A stretch of DNA of 64,000 nucleotides from UBA5070 sp035913415 (GCA_035913415.1 JAMIIV010000004.1:118321-182320); one strand, 5' to 3'; shown: positions 17,347-26,615, numbered from the stretch's first letter. The notes: a model not told the origin generated them from the sequence alone. Numbers and translations: made by a program.

Positions 17347-17625
17347 ATGGCTGGCGGGGCAAGCAGGAACTACGAGGCGATCGCGGGGGGCTGGATGCCG
17401 GGCGAGAGCCTTCGCAATGCCTGCGACTGGAGCGTCTGCATCTACACCGCGCATCCGTCGATTCACGTGTTCGCGGCGTGGATCTCCATGCGCACGGGAA
17501 GCGTCTGGCCAATTGTGGGCGGCATTGCTGTCTCCATCCTGCTGGGGATCGCGTTCCACTGCTGGATCGAGTCCCCGAGCCAGGGATGGATCAAGCCCCA
17601 GTTCGGGCGAGGGCGGCGCTCGTGA
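17347..17625 (+). pseudogene. C-terminal fragment of an acyltransferase-3 protein (92 aa)
   Basis: The 92-residue product matches only the end of an acyltransferase-3 protein: VCIYTAHPSIHVFAAW corresponds to the conserved S-x-YL-x-HP segment, then one membrane span (VGGIAVSILLGIAFHCWIE) and the terminal E-x-P motif (IESPSQ) found in intact family members here. The N-terminal four fifths, with the catalytic His and Arg, are absent. It starts at an ATG ten bases after the flippase stop, and its stop overlaps the next acyltransferase start (GTGA), so it may still be translated as part of the operon. Most likely it is the remnant of a deleted sixth acyltransferase; a functional small protein is less likely. 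Confidence 0.6.
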
Positions 17626-18632
17626 TCTCCCGCAATGGCGCGTTCGACCGCATGCGGGGGATCGGTGCTCTGTGTGTCGTGCTCATCCACGCGCCGCCCT
17701 TCTTGCACTCCAGCATCCTCGAGCTCAAGGGATTCGGGTGGGGCGTCCGGGTACTGTGCCAGGCGGCGGTACCCTACTTCTTCCTCCTGTCGGGACTGAT
17801 GCTCGGCTCGAAGTGGGCGAGTGGCCGCCGGGATCCCGGTGAGCCATTGCGCATGGCCCGGAGAATCGCGACACTGTACCTCCCCTGGTTCGCCGTGTTC
17901 CTCGCCTTGGATGTTTGGTTCGCCCGGCCCGTGGATACTTGGACGGTCCTGCGGCGGCTGTTTGGCTTCTCCGACGGACGTCTCGAAACCCTCGGGTACC
18001 ACCTGTGGTTCCTCCCGTGCCTGCTCATGGCCCAGATCGCGGTCTGGACCTCGTTGCGCAGATCCGGAAGCGCCCTGCCCGCCCTCGGGGCGGGAGTCGC
18101 GCTCTTCCTGGGGTTTGATGCTCTGGATCTCGCCGGAGCCTCCCTGCCCTTTGGGCTCATCCCCACCGAAGGACTGAATCTGTCCTTGGTCTGCGTGTCC
18201 CTCGGGGCGGTCATGGCCACGATGCTGCCGGGATGGAGGCCTCCGGGAGGCTTGGTCCTGGCCGCGTTCGCGGGCATCGTGGTGGAAAGTACCGCCGTGG
18301 CGCTCCTCTCTGGGGATCACTGGTCGTTGAAGACCTTCCTGCTGACGCGGGTCGCCGCTCCGGCCCTGCTCCTCGCATGGCTTTCGGACCGACCGGAATT
18401 CCTCGGTGCGGGGAGGATCGGAGCCTGGCTCGACTCGTTCGGGAAGTGCTCGTCGGGCATCTACGTGGCCCATCTGCTGATTCTGGAGCTGGTTCCTTTC
18501 GAGAGCCTGGTTCCGTCTGGATTCGTCCGCGAGAATTTCGTGAAGTGGCCCGTGGTGTTCCTCGGCGCATGGGGGGGGGCGTGGCTGCTGTCGCGCTCGC
18601 GCTGGCCCCTGGTGCGGTCCCTGGTCTCCTGA
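17622..18632 (+). CDS. Acyltransferase 3 family membrane protein
   Basis: 336 residues from the GTG at 17622, which overlaps the stop of the fragment before it; the longer open frame has no family similarity upstream. The signature FDRMRGIGALCVVLIHAPP carries the conserved R and His, followed by AVPYFFLLSGLMLG, RRIATLYLPWFAVF, GYHLWFLPCLLMAQI and, near the end, KCSSGIYVAHLLILEL. About ten membrane segments. It should acylate a sugar of the lipid-linked or exported glycan, in the inner membrane with its active site facing the acyl donor in the cytoplasm or the periplasm (not determined for this family in general). Confidence 0.85.
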   Translation: MISRNGAFDRMRGIGALCVVLIHAPPFLHSSILELKGFGWGVRVLCQAAVPYFFLLSGLMLGSKWASGRRDPGEPLRMARRIATLYLPWFAVFLALDVWFARPVDTWTVLRRLFGFSDGRLETLGYHLWFLPCLLMAQIAVWTSLRRSGSALPALGAGVALFLGFDALDLAGASLPFGLIPTEGLNLSLVCVSLGAVMATMLPGWRPPGGLVLAAFAGIVVESTAVALLSGDHWSLKTFLLTRVAAPALLLAWLSDRPEFLGAGRIGAWLDSFGKCSSGIYVAHLLILELVPFESLVPSGFVRENFVKWPVVFLGAWGGAWLLSRSRWPLVRSLVS

Positions 18633-18658
18633 AGCCACGCGTCATCGGAGGAGCAAAG

Positions 18659-19711
18659 ATGTCGGAAAGCAGCCACAAATCCGGAAGGTTCGACCACCTC
18701 GACAGCATCCGCGGAGTCGCGGCGATGGCCGTCGTGGTATTCCACTGCCTGTTCCACATCGTGAAGGTCCGCGACCCGGAAGGCATCGGAACACGTTGGT
18801 TCGAGGGCTTCCACCAATGGCTCGACCTCGGCAAACTGGGGGTGGTACTCTTCTTTGCGATGAGCGGTTACGTGATCCCATACTCGCTCCTGCGGGCGCG
18901 TTCGCGACCCGTGCTCGGGTTCGCCGTTTCCCGCGTGTTCCGCCTCTATCCGCTATACTGGGCCTCTATCCTCCTGAGCCTGGTGGTGCTCACGCGGGGC
19001 GCTACGCTGGACTGGTCAATCGTGTGGGTGAACTTCTCGATGCTCCAGAGCTTCTTCGGGGTGCAGGATCTCCTGGGTGTTTATTGGACCCTTCAAATCG
19101 AGATCGTGTTCTACGTGGTCTGCGCCGTGCTCCTGGCCACGGGGCAGGTGCGCTGGCTGCGCACGAGCCTGCTGGCCTTGGCGGGATTCCTGGCGGTGGC
19201 GCTCGTCTTCGCGTGGATCCGAGGCACCACGCCCCACCGCATGCCCGTGGCGATGCCGCTGGGACTTGCCGTGATGTTCTGGGGAGATCTGCAAAGGCGA
19301 GCCCTCGAGTCGGTTGATGCCGCAAGGTGGGCCAATCGCGCAACCCTGGCGCTGTCGCTTCTGCTATTGCCCATCTGCAAGCTCGCCTACGACAATCCTG
19401 CCAGCGACGAGAGCTGGGTCCGATACCTGATCACCTATCTCGTGGGATTGTGGGCTTTCGCACTGTGGTCGCGTCGTCCGTCCTGGACGAGCCCCTCGAG
19501 CGCATTCCTGGGCCGCATCAGCTACTCGATGTACCTGATCCATCCCGTGACCATGGGGCTGGACCTGTACGTGCACGAATGGATGAATCCGTGGGTCGTG
19601 TCGGGAATCGTCGTGATCATCACGGTCCTGATCTCGTGGGGCACCTACCTGCTGGTGGAACAGCCTGCGATCGCCATGGGTGTCAGGATGCGTCAACGCC
19701 TGGGCTGTTGA
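18659..19711 (+). CDS. Acyltransferase 3 family membrane protein
   Basis: 350 residues from the ATG at 18659, which has a strong GGAGGAG six bases upstream; the longer frame upstream is antisense-like sequence. Signature FDHLDSIRGVAAMAVVVFHC, then GVVLFFAMSGYVIPYSL, SRVFRLYPLYWASI (the R-x-x-R-x-x-P-x-Y motif typical of OafA/Oac proteins), GVYWTLQIEIVFYVV, and SYSMYLIHPVTMGLDL with LLVEQPA at the end. All conserved positions of the family are present. It is the last plus-strand gene of this block and runs toward the convergent GT4 gene 13 bases away; no terminator is visible between them. Confidence 0.88.
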   Translation: MSESSHKSGRFDHLDSIRGVAAMAVVVFHCLFHIVKVRDPEGIGTRWFEGFHQWLDLGKLGVVLFFAMSGYVIPYSLLRARSRPVLGFAVSRVFRLYPLYWASILLSLVVLTRGATLDWSIVWVNFSMLQSFFGVQDLLGVYWTLQIEIVFYVVCAVLLATGQVRWLRTSLLALAGFLAVALVFAWIRGTTPHRMPVAMPLGLAVMFWGDLQRRALESVDAARWANRATLALSLLLLPICKLAYDNPASDESWVRYLITYLVGLWAFALWSRRPSWTSPSSAFLGRISYSMYLIHPVTMGLDLYVHEWMNPWVVSGIVVIITVLISWGTYLLVEQPAIAMGVRMRQRLGC

Positions 19712-19724
19712 GCCCGCGGTCGGC

Positions 19725-20804
19725 TCAGTCCTTCCCGCCGAGGAATCCCAGGACGGCCCGGCGTAGATCGGAGAGATAGGCGCTGATACCGAATCGTTCG
19801 GGATCGGGTGCGCGGTGCGGCATTGCCAGCGCCTTCTCGAGGTTCGAGGCGAGGCTTTCCACGTCGGGGTAGTTCCACAGGAAACCGTCGACGCCCGGGC
19901 GGACGATCTCGTCGGGACCCCCGGGGCTCGCGGCCACCACGGGCACGCCCAGCGCGATGGCTTCGGCGACCACCATGCCGAATGGCTCGCCGTGGGAGGC
20001 GTGCACAACCACGGCGCCGTGGCGCATCCACGTGGCGGGCCCTTTCTGGAACCCCACGAGATGCACCACGGATCCCAGCCCGAGGCGGGTGATTTCCGCA
20101 TTGAGGAAGTCGGGATAGTCGGCTTCGAGGTCGTGCTTGCCGCCGACAACCAGGAGGTGGATGTCCTGTCCGCACCGCTTGCGCAGCATTCCAAGCGCTT
20201 GCACCACTAGATGCGGACCTTTCCACGCCTGGAGCCGGCAGACCATCACCAGGGTTTTTGCGCCGGCGGGAACGGGCCAATCGATCTCGGCAGGAGGTTC
20301 CGATTGAACATCCTGGCAGGGATGGACGGTCGAGCACGGAGTGCCGGGAGTGGCCTTGCGCTGGGCGTCTCGGACCATGTCGGAGCAGCAGGGAATTCCC
20401 ACCGCCGGAATGCGGTGGATGAGGGCGTCGATGCTGCCGTCACCGGGGTTTTCGTGCTGGAACCACGCTACGGGAGCGATGCCGCGTGCGGCGATGCCCG
20501 AGTAGATGTGGGCCTTCTTCATCCAGCCCAGGACCAGCCGCGGCTTGCGCTCCTTCAGCCAGGAACGCAGCCTCAGGATGCAACGGACGGTTCCGAGAAC
20601 GTCCCGGATTCGGGGGGCGGGGATCACGACCACAGAGTGGCCATGACGGCGGGCTTCCTCCACCATGGGGCCTTCCTCGAGGAAGGCCAGCGACAGTTGC
20701 CAGTCGTCGCCCGCGCGGCGAATGAGGTATTGGAGGAGGCGTTCGGAGCCGCCCCGCTGCTCGGCGTTGGTCATGACGATCGCCAGATGCAGGGGTTCAG
20801 GCAC
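19725..20804 (-). CDS. GT4 glycosyltransferase
   Basis: 359 residues from a GTG at 20804, overlapping the upstream gene by eight bases. The N-terminal domain has IVMTNAEQRGGSERLLQYLI, the donor domain VCRLQAWKGPHLVVQALG, LLVVGGKHDLEADYPDFL and the E-x7-E motif GEPFGMVVAEAIALGVPVVA. The glycine-rich loop is GGSER, as in N-acetylgalactosamine and glucose transferases of this family. It is the last gene of the three-gene minus-strand unit GT2, GT4, GT4. Specificity unknown. Confidence 0.86.
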   Translation of the reverse strand: MPEPLHLAIVMTNAEQRGGSERLLQYLIRRAGDDWQLSLAFLEEGPMVEEARRHGHSVVVIPAPRIRDVLGTVRCILRLRSWLKERKPRLVLGWMKKAHIYSGIAARGIAPVAWFQHENPGDGSIDALIHRIPAVGIPCCSDMVRDAQRKATPGTPCSTVHPCQDVQSEPPAEIDWPVPAGAKTLVMVCRLQAWKGPHLVVQALGMLRKRCGQDIHLLVVGGKHDLEADYPDFLNAEITRLGLGSVVHLVGFQKGPATWMRHGAVVVHASHGEPFGMVVAEAIALGVPVVAASPGGPDEIVRPGVDGFLWNYPDVESLASNLEKALAMPHRAPDPERFGISAYLSDLRRAVLGFLGGKD

Positions 20805-21852
20805 GGGACATCTCCTCGAAAATGCGGGCGTAGCGTTCCACGACGGCGGGCCAGCGGAACTTCTCGGTCCAGGTCACGGCTTCGTCGCGATACGCGTCCG
20901 GCCCTTTGGTGAGCACCTCGATCGAGGCCTTGCCAAGTTCGAGCGGATCTTCCCTGAGGAGAGCCGCGGAGCAACCGGTGAGCAGACGTACCGAGCCCTC
21001 GTTCGGAAGGCACACCACGGGCGTGCCGCTGGCGAGGGCTTCGAGGTAGGGAATCCCGAAGCCCTCGTAGGAGGACGGATACAGAAACAGCCATGCCGAG
21101 CGGAACAGGGCCGCGAGGGCCTCGTCGCTGGGGAAGCGGTGGTAGCGCACGCTGGGGTGCGGCACGGGCGGCTCGCGGTCGGCCACGAAATCGAGGATCG
21201 CGTCCGGCCGTGCGGGCAGGATCTCCTCGATGAAGATCTTCCAGGCGATCGCTCCCTGCTTGCGGCCCTCCCAGGTGCCCACGAACAGCACGCGGGGCGA
21301 TGCGGAGCGGTCGCCGGGGTGGTGCACGGAGGGATCGATGCCGCAGTCGACCACATCCTGGCAACCCATCAGCTTGGCGGTGTCGCTGCCGACGGCTCCG
21401 GAGCGGTCGCAGAGCCTTGAGGAAAGACGCTCGGCGTGGTGGATGAGTCCCTGCATGATCTTGCGCTTGCGCGATGTAGCGCTCCTGGCTTCGAAGAAGG
21501 CGGCGCCGTGGAACAGACGGTAAGTCGGGGAGGAGCGGCGCACGAGGAACCAGTCGTCGCCGTGCAGTACGATGGCGTCGTGGCGCTTCCAGGGCGCGAA
21601 GTTCAACGCCGCGGGAAGGAGGATCCAGCGCGCGAGCTTGCCCTGGAAGAATCGCCCGACCCTCGGGAACAGGCCCACGTGCCTGTAGAGCCCTCCGGGG
21701 CCTGCCTGGGCGTCGAGGCTATAGACCGTGCAGTCGTGCCCCTCGGCGACGAGATGGTTGGCCATGCGGTGGACGAACACCTCGACGCCGCCGAGCTTGC
21801 GTCCCGCGGAAGGAAGAGTCGCGTGGAACATTCCGATGTCGAGCTTCTTCAC
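20797..21852 (-). CDS. GT4 glycosyltransferase
   Basis: 351 residues from a GTG at 21852 that overlaps the stop of the upstream GT2 gene (GTGA). The open frame continues far upstream but only as shadow of that gene. The N-terminus reads KKLDIGMFHATLPSAGRKLG with GGVEVFVHRMANHL, the usual acceptor-domain loop. The donor domain shows VLFVGTWEGRKQGAIAWKIF, HRFPSDEALAALFRSA and the E-x7-E motif YEGFGIPYLEALASGTPVV. A cytoplasmic transferase; the sugar cannot be inferred. Confidence 0.86.
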   Translation of the reverse strand: MKKLDIGMFHATLPSAGRKLGGVEVFVHRMANHLVAEGHDCTVYSLDAQAGPGGLYRHVGLFPRVGRFFQGKLARWILLPAALNFAPWKRHDAIVLHGDDWFLVRRSSPTYRLFHGAAFFEARSATSRKRKIMQGLIHHAERLSSRLCDRSGAVGSDTAKLMGCQDVVDCGIDPSVHHPGDRSASPRVLFVGTWEGRKQGAIAWKIFIEEILPARPDAILDFVADREPPVPHPSVRYHRFPSDEALAALFRSAWLFLYPSSYEGFGIPYLEALASGTPVVCLPNEGSVRLLTGCSAALLREDPLELGKASIEVLTKGPDAYRDEAVTWTEKFRWPAVVERYARIFEEMSRA

Positions 21853-22820
21853 TTCTTGTTCCCCGAGGTTTTGACGGATGTTTTCAATGCTGCCAGCCGG
21901 CCCATGCAGGTGGCAGCGGTGCGGCCGATGGCGACGCGGGGCGTGACGCCCTTGAAGATCTGCCGGAAACCCTGCAGCAGGCCTGGATGGGCGCTGTGGC
22001 CCAGGAGTAGAGCCCACGCCAGGAACACGGGCCGCGAGGGCGGTCGCAGATTCTCGAGGATCACGATCGTCTCGTTGTAGCCGCCGTTGTAAGTGGCTGT
22101 CCAGTTGAACGTGTCGCGCTGGTCCTCGTCGTGCCTCTGGGCGGGGAAGTGGTCGACCCGGAGGGCGGGATCGAAGAGGATGGAGCCCTTCTCTCGCAAC
22201 GGAAGGAAGAACCCCATCTCCCAGTGCTGCTGCGCACCCGCGCCGAGGAGTCGGCGATCGAAGCGCCGTCCATCGGTGGCGGAAAGCCGGAAGCTGCAGT
22301 TGACCCCCTTGAGGAAATCGATCGCGCGCAGGGAGCCAGACCCTTCGTGGTGGGATCCCTTGGAACGTCCGAACCACGACAGCGTGCCCACCGGGACATC
22401 GCGTTCGGGAAGAACGCCGCCGTGTACGTGCACGAGGTCCCTGCCTCCCACCGCCACCGCTTCCGGGTGCTCGCGGTAGATCGCTTCCATGCGCTGCAGC
22501 CAGTCGGGATGCGGAGCGGAGTCGTCGTCGGTGATGGCCACGATGTCGACGCCTTCGATCGCGTCGAGCCCCGCGTTCATGGCCTCCACGACGCCGGGCA
22601 CCCGGACCTCCGTCCGATGGAGTCGGATCTTGTCGGCCCACCGGTCCAGGACGCCTTGGACGGTTGTGTCACCCTCGCGCCAGACGACCACGACGGAGTC
22701 GGCGGGCCGACGTTGCCTGGAAAGCGCCTCGAGGCAACGATTGAGGTCGTCCGGACGTTTCCAGGTAGGAACGAGAACGGCGATCCTGAAAAGCTCCGCT
22801 CTAGACGGCTTGCCATCCAT
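21849..22820 (-). CDS. GT2 glycosyltransferase
   Basis: 323 residues from the ATG at 22820, with GAGG five bases upstream; a TTG at 22856 would add twelve residues. GT-A family 2: FRIAVLVPTWKRPDDLNRCL, VVVVWREGD, MNAGLDAIEGVDIVAITDDD (the metal-binding DDD) and APHPDWLQRM. A region around KGVNCSFRLSATDGRRFDRR and HWEMGFFLPLREKG is like rhamnosyl/galactosyltransferases with an acidic catalytic base. First gene of a minus-strand unit whose genes overlap, facing away from the secreted protein at 23035. Confidence 0.83.
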   Translation of the reverse strand: MDGKPSRAELFRIAVLVPTWKRPDDLNRCLEALSRQRRPADSVVVVWREGDTTVQGVLDRWADKIRLHRTEVRVPGVVEAMNAGLDAIEGVDIVAITDDDSAPHPDWLQRMEAIYREHPEAVAVGGRDLVHVHGGVLPERDVPVGTLSWFGRSKGSHHEGSGSLRAIDFLKGVNCSFRLSATDGRRFDRRLLGAGAQQHWEMGFFLPLREKGSILFDPALRVDHFPAQRHDEDQRDTFNWTATYNGGYNETIVILENLRPPSRPVFLAWALLLGHSAHPGLLQGFRQIFKGVTPRVAIGRTAATCMGRLAALKTSVKTSGNKK

Positions 22821-22892
22821 GGATGCCTCGGAGGCTACGCTGGGATGAGGGTTCAACTAGATTCCAAATCTTGGGGAATGGGTTTGCGTGGT

Positions 22893-22910
22893 TTCTGTGA
22901 ATTTACAGAA
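22893..22910. promoter_or_regulatory. Inverted repeat upstream of the secreted beta-propeller gene
   Basis: TTCTGT, six central bases GAATTT, ACAGAA: a perfect 6+6 dyad 15 bases before the -35 box at 22926. Position and form suit a dimeric regulator. No regulator can be named. Confidence 0.4.
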
Positions 22911-22925
22911 TCGAGCAGGATTGTT

Positions 22926-22954
22926 TTGAAATCATGCGCATGAAGTGAAATAAT
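22926..22954 (+). promoter_or_regulatory. Sigma70-type promoter of the secreted beta-propeller gene
   Basis: TTGAAA at 22926-22931, a 17-base spacer and AATAAT at 22949-22954; each box matches the consensus at five of six positions. It lies in a rare AT-rich patch and would give a leader of about 75 bases before the ATG at 23035. Confidence 0.6.
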
Positions 22955-23034
22955 CCTTTCGTGTCTTCACGGCAACCGCGCGGCTTCGCGTTGCTGCAAG
23001 TGGCATGGAATGCTTCTGAAAGGGGCGGTCGATT

Positions 23035-25197
23035 ATGGGCCTGACGTACCTGCGGGTCGCCTTGCTGGCGGCGCTGACAACTTGGTCTGCGGAATTGCCT
23101 TCGGTCAACCACTGGGTCGCGAACACGGCAGGTGGGAAGAACCACATCCAGAACTTTATAGAGGATATGATTGTCTACTACAGCCCTGACCCCCAGTACC
23201 CGAAGCCTCTGGTATTGACCAAATCCTTCTGGGACGAGGGGTCCTGCGGGTATTGTTCCTACCACCAGGGGTTGCAGGTGGGGAAGGCCGAGTGGTGGAA
23301 GGATCTGATCACTTCCAGGAGCGCTTCGCGCGGAGCCAAGACCTGCACCATCGGGAACTTCTACGGGCGAGCATTCCTGCTCAAGATCGGTCCTCCGCCG
23401 GCCGGGGATTCGGCGCCTTTCGTCGCATGCACCGGCAATGACACGATCCGTACCGTCGAGGATCCCACCGCGTTGGCGTTCGACATGCAGGGGCGCCTCC
23501 TTGTTGCCGACAATGGACGTGCCCAGGACATCAAGATCTTCGACCTGTCGCAGAAGGCGCCAAGCCTGATCCGGACGTTCGGCGACTCGGGAGGGGTGTT
23601 CGCCGGTCCTGTTCCGGGTGCGGCGGGAATACGGCGATTCTGGGGGCCCCGAGGCCTGGGCGTGGACAGCCAGGGCAATGTGTACGTGGGGACAACCGGC
23701 ATGCCCATGCAGGTCGGAGGAGGAACCGACATCCGTGTCTTTTCCGGGCAGGACTCGTCCTTGCTCTGGCAGGTGCAGGGATTGTCCTTCGTGAACACCG
23801 CTGATGCGGATCCTGACAGCGCCGGCACGTCCGTCTTCCTCAACGCGGAACGGTTCCACATGGACTTGTCCAAGGAGCCGGGGAAGAGCTGGTCCTTGGT
23901 GGCGGCGACCGTCGACCCCTTTCGCTTCCCCGACGACCCCAGACTCTCGAGCTCCCTGGAGTCGGTGTTCGTCCGGCGCATCGGAGGCAAGCTCTTCCTG
24001 TACCTGACGGACATGCGCAACGGGAAGCTCGCCGTGATCCGGTTCGAGGAAGGGGACGAGATCGGCATTCCCGCTGCCTTCTTGTGCTTGACCGACAAAG
24101 GGCAAGGGGACGGCAACGACTGGGGCAAGGGCAAGTACCCGGAGTGGGATCCAGATGCCGAGGCGAACAAGACGCGGCGTTGGATGTGGCGGGACGCGAA
24201 CGGGGATGGCCAGGTGCAGTCTTCGGAATTCACCGAGTTCAATCTGGCCAACACCTTCAATGCGGCGTTGGACATCGATGAGAACGGGGATATCTGGTTC
24301 GGTGGTCGGGGAGCATGGAGCCCCGAGTTCAAGGAGGGGGGGGTCTTGCGGATCGCGACGGGAGGACTGGACGCCAATGGCGTGCCGCGATTCTCCCTGT
24401 CGACGATGCGAAATGAATCATTCCCGGCCAATACCACCACTCAGTACGTGCACCGTCTCAAATACCTCGCATCGAAGGATGTGATGTACATGACCACGGG
24501 ACCCAAATATCCGTATTCGTCGGAAATGTGGCGTGTGGACAATTGGAGCGACACGGCCCGCCGCAAGGTCACGGGTTGGCAACTTTCCTACGATGACAAG
24601 GGTGAAACGGAGATCAAGCTCGATCAGAACACGGCGGAGATGACACTGCCGATGACCTTCACGGCGGATTCCGAATACGTCTATGTGGCCTATCTGGACC
24701 TCGGCCCTGATGCTCGAGTCCGTGGAGAGGTCACCATCTACGATGCGCGGAGCGGTGAAAAAAAAGGGTGGATCGTGCCCGGAGCTACGACGGACAGGTT
24801 GTCGGGGGCGATCGATCTGCCAAACGGAATCAATTCCGTCGTGCTTCCCGACGGGTCGCGCGTGATCTACGTCGAGGAGGATGGCAAGGGCAAGGTGATG
24901 GTCTACCATTGGAAGCCGGAACAGCACAGCTCGGTACCAAGAAGCCGCGGCGTCCGTTCCGGGGCTGTGCGGGCCTCGTGGACCTCCGGCGGCAGTCTCC
25001 GGGTGGACGGCCCGTGGAACTCGGTGAGGCTGTTCGATCTGGCCGGGGTCGAGGTGGGTGCCTGGCAGTCCGGGGGCGGGGATGAGGTCTTGCGGCTTCC
25101 TGCCAGTTCGCGGCCGAGGTCTCCATTGGTCTGCGCGATCCGTGCCGCCGACGGATCGGTGCACGCCACGATCCTGGCTCCCCGACTCGGGAGCTAG
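23035..25197 (+). CDS. Secreted beta-propeller-like protein with an EF-hand loop and a putative C-terminal sorting domain
   Basis: 720 residues, not a recognised named protein. A short signal peptide (LRVALLAALTTWSAEL) starts it. The middle contains NHL/SMP-30-like strands such as PTALAFDMQGRLLVADNG, PRGLGVDSQGNVYVGTTG and ALDIDENGDIWFGGRG, so a beta-propeller is likely. Residues 387-398, DANGDGQVQSSE, form a complete canonical EF-hand calcium loop. The last 70 residues (SVRLFDLAGVEVGAW and following short strands) resemble the C-terminal sorting domains used by type IX secretion; this is an inference. It sits alone on the plus strand inside the polysaccharide locus, with its own promoter, and its stop overlaps that of the convergent gene at 25194. 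It may bind or process the exported glycan, but no catalytic motif is evident. Confidence 0.7.
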   Translation: MGLTYLRVALLAALTTWSAELPSVNHWVANTAGGKNHIQNFIEDMIVYYSPDPQYPKPLVLTKSFWDEGSCGYCSYHQGLQVGKAEWWKDLITSRSASRGAKTCTIGNFYGRAFLLKIGPPPAGDSAPFVACTGNDTIRTVEDPTALAFDMQGRLLVADNGRAQDIKIFDLSQKAPSLIRTFGDSGGVFAGPVPGAAGIRRFWGPRGLGVDSQGNVYVGTTGMPMQVGGGTDIRVFSGQDSSLLWQVQGLSFVNTADADPDSAGTSVFLNAERFHMDLSKEPGKSWSLVAATVDPFRFPDDPRLSSSLESVFVRRIGGKLFLYLTDMRNGKLAVIRFEEGDEIGIPAAFLCLTDKGQGDGNDWGKGKYPEWDPDAEANKTRRWMWRDANGDGQVQSSEFTEFNLANTFNAALDIDENGDIWFGGRGAWSPEFKEGGVLRIATGGLDANGVPRFSLSTMRNESFPANTTTQYVHRLKYLASKDVMYMTTGPKYPYSSEMWRVDNWSDTARRKVTGWQLSYDDKGETEIKLDQNTAEMTLPMTFTADSEYVYVAYLDLGPDARVRGEVTIYDARSGEKKGWIVPGATTDRLSGAIDLPNGINSVVLPDGSRVIYVEEDGKGKVMVYHWKPEQHSSVPRSRGVRSGAVRASWTSGGSLRVDGPWNSVRLFDLAGVEVGAWQSGGGDEVLRLPASSRPRSPLVCAIRAADGSVHATILAPRLGS

Positions 25198-26615
25198 ACC
25201 GGAAGCCCTCTTCCTGCAGCCCCCAGGCCACGCGGAGGATGGAATATGCCCAAGTAGCCGATTCCGACGGACGACCAGGAGATGATCCCTCCGATGTCGG
25301 AGAAGCTCGGCCCGAACGCGTTGCTGAGGAACAGGACCAGGACGAGCCCGCCCATTGCGGCTCGTTCTGGTCGGTTGGGGTTGCCCATGAAGATGGACAT
25401 GCCCGCCATTACGAGGAAGCCGCCGAGGTAGCAGGCCGCACCCATCCACCCCATCATGTAGGTGACGGCGATGAATCCGTTGTCGAGTCCCTCGATGCCG
25501 TTTCCCGTCACCTTGGCGCCGCGCCCTACGGAGCCGAGCCCGGCACCCTGAGGAAGGTTGATGAGGGTTTCGATGGCGGCATCGACGAGCCGGCGGCGAT
25601 CGTGGTAGCTGCCGTCCGAGGAAATGTTGCCCAGGGTTTCGAGCCTCTTGCCGAGATTGCCGTATTTGCTGGCCAAGGGGACCGCGAACACGCCGAGGAC
25701 GCCTCCGATGATGGTGAGGCGCAGGAGCATGCCCCAGCGCGCGCGTCCAGGCTGCAGGACGAGCGCGATGAGGATGCCCAGCGCGGCAATGATCCACGCG
25801 GCGCGGACCTGCGTGGTGGCCAGTGCCGCGATGGTCGGGATCGCAAGGAACAAGTAACCCTTCCAGCGGACTCCGGCAATCAGGTAGAACGCGCAGACGA
25901 AGGAATAGATGCCGGTGGAGTTGAGCGTGCCGAAGGTCCTCATGAGGAATGGTTCGGGAATGCCCATGGAGCTCGTCATGTTCGAGTCGACGAGCCACTT
26001 CGCGTCCCACGGAGGCGGACTCGCCCATTGGAAGATCCCGTAAGCGACCTCGACCACGATGATCCACGATAGCCAGACCCCGAACCTGTGGTAGCGGAAG
26101 GGTTTCCCGCAGAGGAGCATGTAGAGGAGGATGAGCGGCCCGCTCGTCCACTCCACGGCTCCGATCACTGCCGAGGGGATGCCGAAGTTCCACACGCCGA
26201 CCAGGAATGCCCAGAGCAATCCAGCGAGCACGGGAATCAGGGGAACCAGCGGTTGCCTGCGCAGTTGCGGTAGGTTCTTGAGTACGACCATCGCGAGGGG
26301 AACCAGCAGGACGTAGGGCGCGACGAGGATCACAGAGAACGGATTCCAGCCCTGGCTGAAGTCGTGGATGCGACGCAGGAAAGGTGAGGCGGCGAATGCG
26401 ATAAGAAGCAGGCCGATCACGTCGGCGGGCTCATCCTTCCGGAGGTAGGCCAACAGGGAGAGACCACCGCCCAGACCGACGAGCCCCGCGAAGGCATTGA
26501 CCATCGACAGCGGTGCGGATGCGCCGAGGATGGCAAGGACAGACACGGTGAGAAATGCGGGACGGTCGAGGAGCCCTTCGCGCCCGGGAACTGCCGGGGC
26601 GGCGAGATCATTCAC
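25194..26615 (-). CDS. O-antigen polymerase/ligase-like membrane protein (Wzy/WaaL family)
   Basis: 473 residues from a GTG at 26615 that overlaps the upstream gene by eight bases. About a dozen hydrophobic segments and a larger periplasmic loop in the second half (from about LASKYGNLGKRLETLG to NGIEGLDNGFIAV), which contains the R/D/H-rich DGSYHDRRRLVDAAIETL segment. This layout fits Wzy polymerases and WaaL ligases (Wzy_C domain), where an Arg pair and a His in periplasmic loops are functional. TTQVRAAWIIAALGILIAL corresponds to the usual R-x-x-W motif before that loop. In this locus it is the best candidate for the repeat-unit polymerase, because a flippase and chain-length protein are present and no other candidate exists. 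Ligase function cannot be excluded. Confidence 0.75.
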   Translation of the reverse strand: MNDLAAPAVPGREGLLDRPAFLTVSVLAILGASAPLSMVNAFAGLVGLGGGLSLLAYLRKDEPADVIGLLLIAFAASPFLRRIHDFSQGWNPFSVILVAPYVLLVPLAMVVLKNLPQLRRQPLVPLIPVLAGLLWAFLVGVWNFGIPSAVIGAVEWTSGPLILLYMLLCGKPFRYHRFGVWLSWIIVVEVAYGIFQWASPPPWDAKWLVDSNMTSSMGIPEPFLMRTFGTLNSTGIYSFVCAFYLIAGVRWKGYLFLAIPTIAALATTQVRAAWIIAALGILIALVLQPGRARWGMLLRLTIIGGVLGVFAVPLASKYGNLGKRLETLGNISSDGSYHDRRRLVDAAIETLINLPQGAGLGSVGRGAKVTGNGIEGLDNGFIAVTYMMGWMGAACYLGGFLVMAGMSIFMGNPNRPERAAMGGLVLVLFLSNAFGPSFSDIGGIISWSSVGIGYLGIFHPPRGLGAAGRGLPV

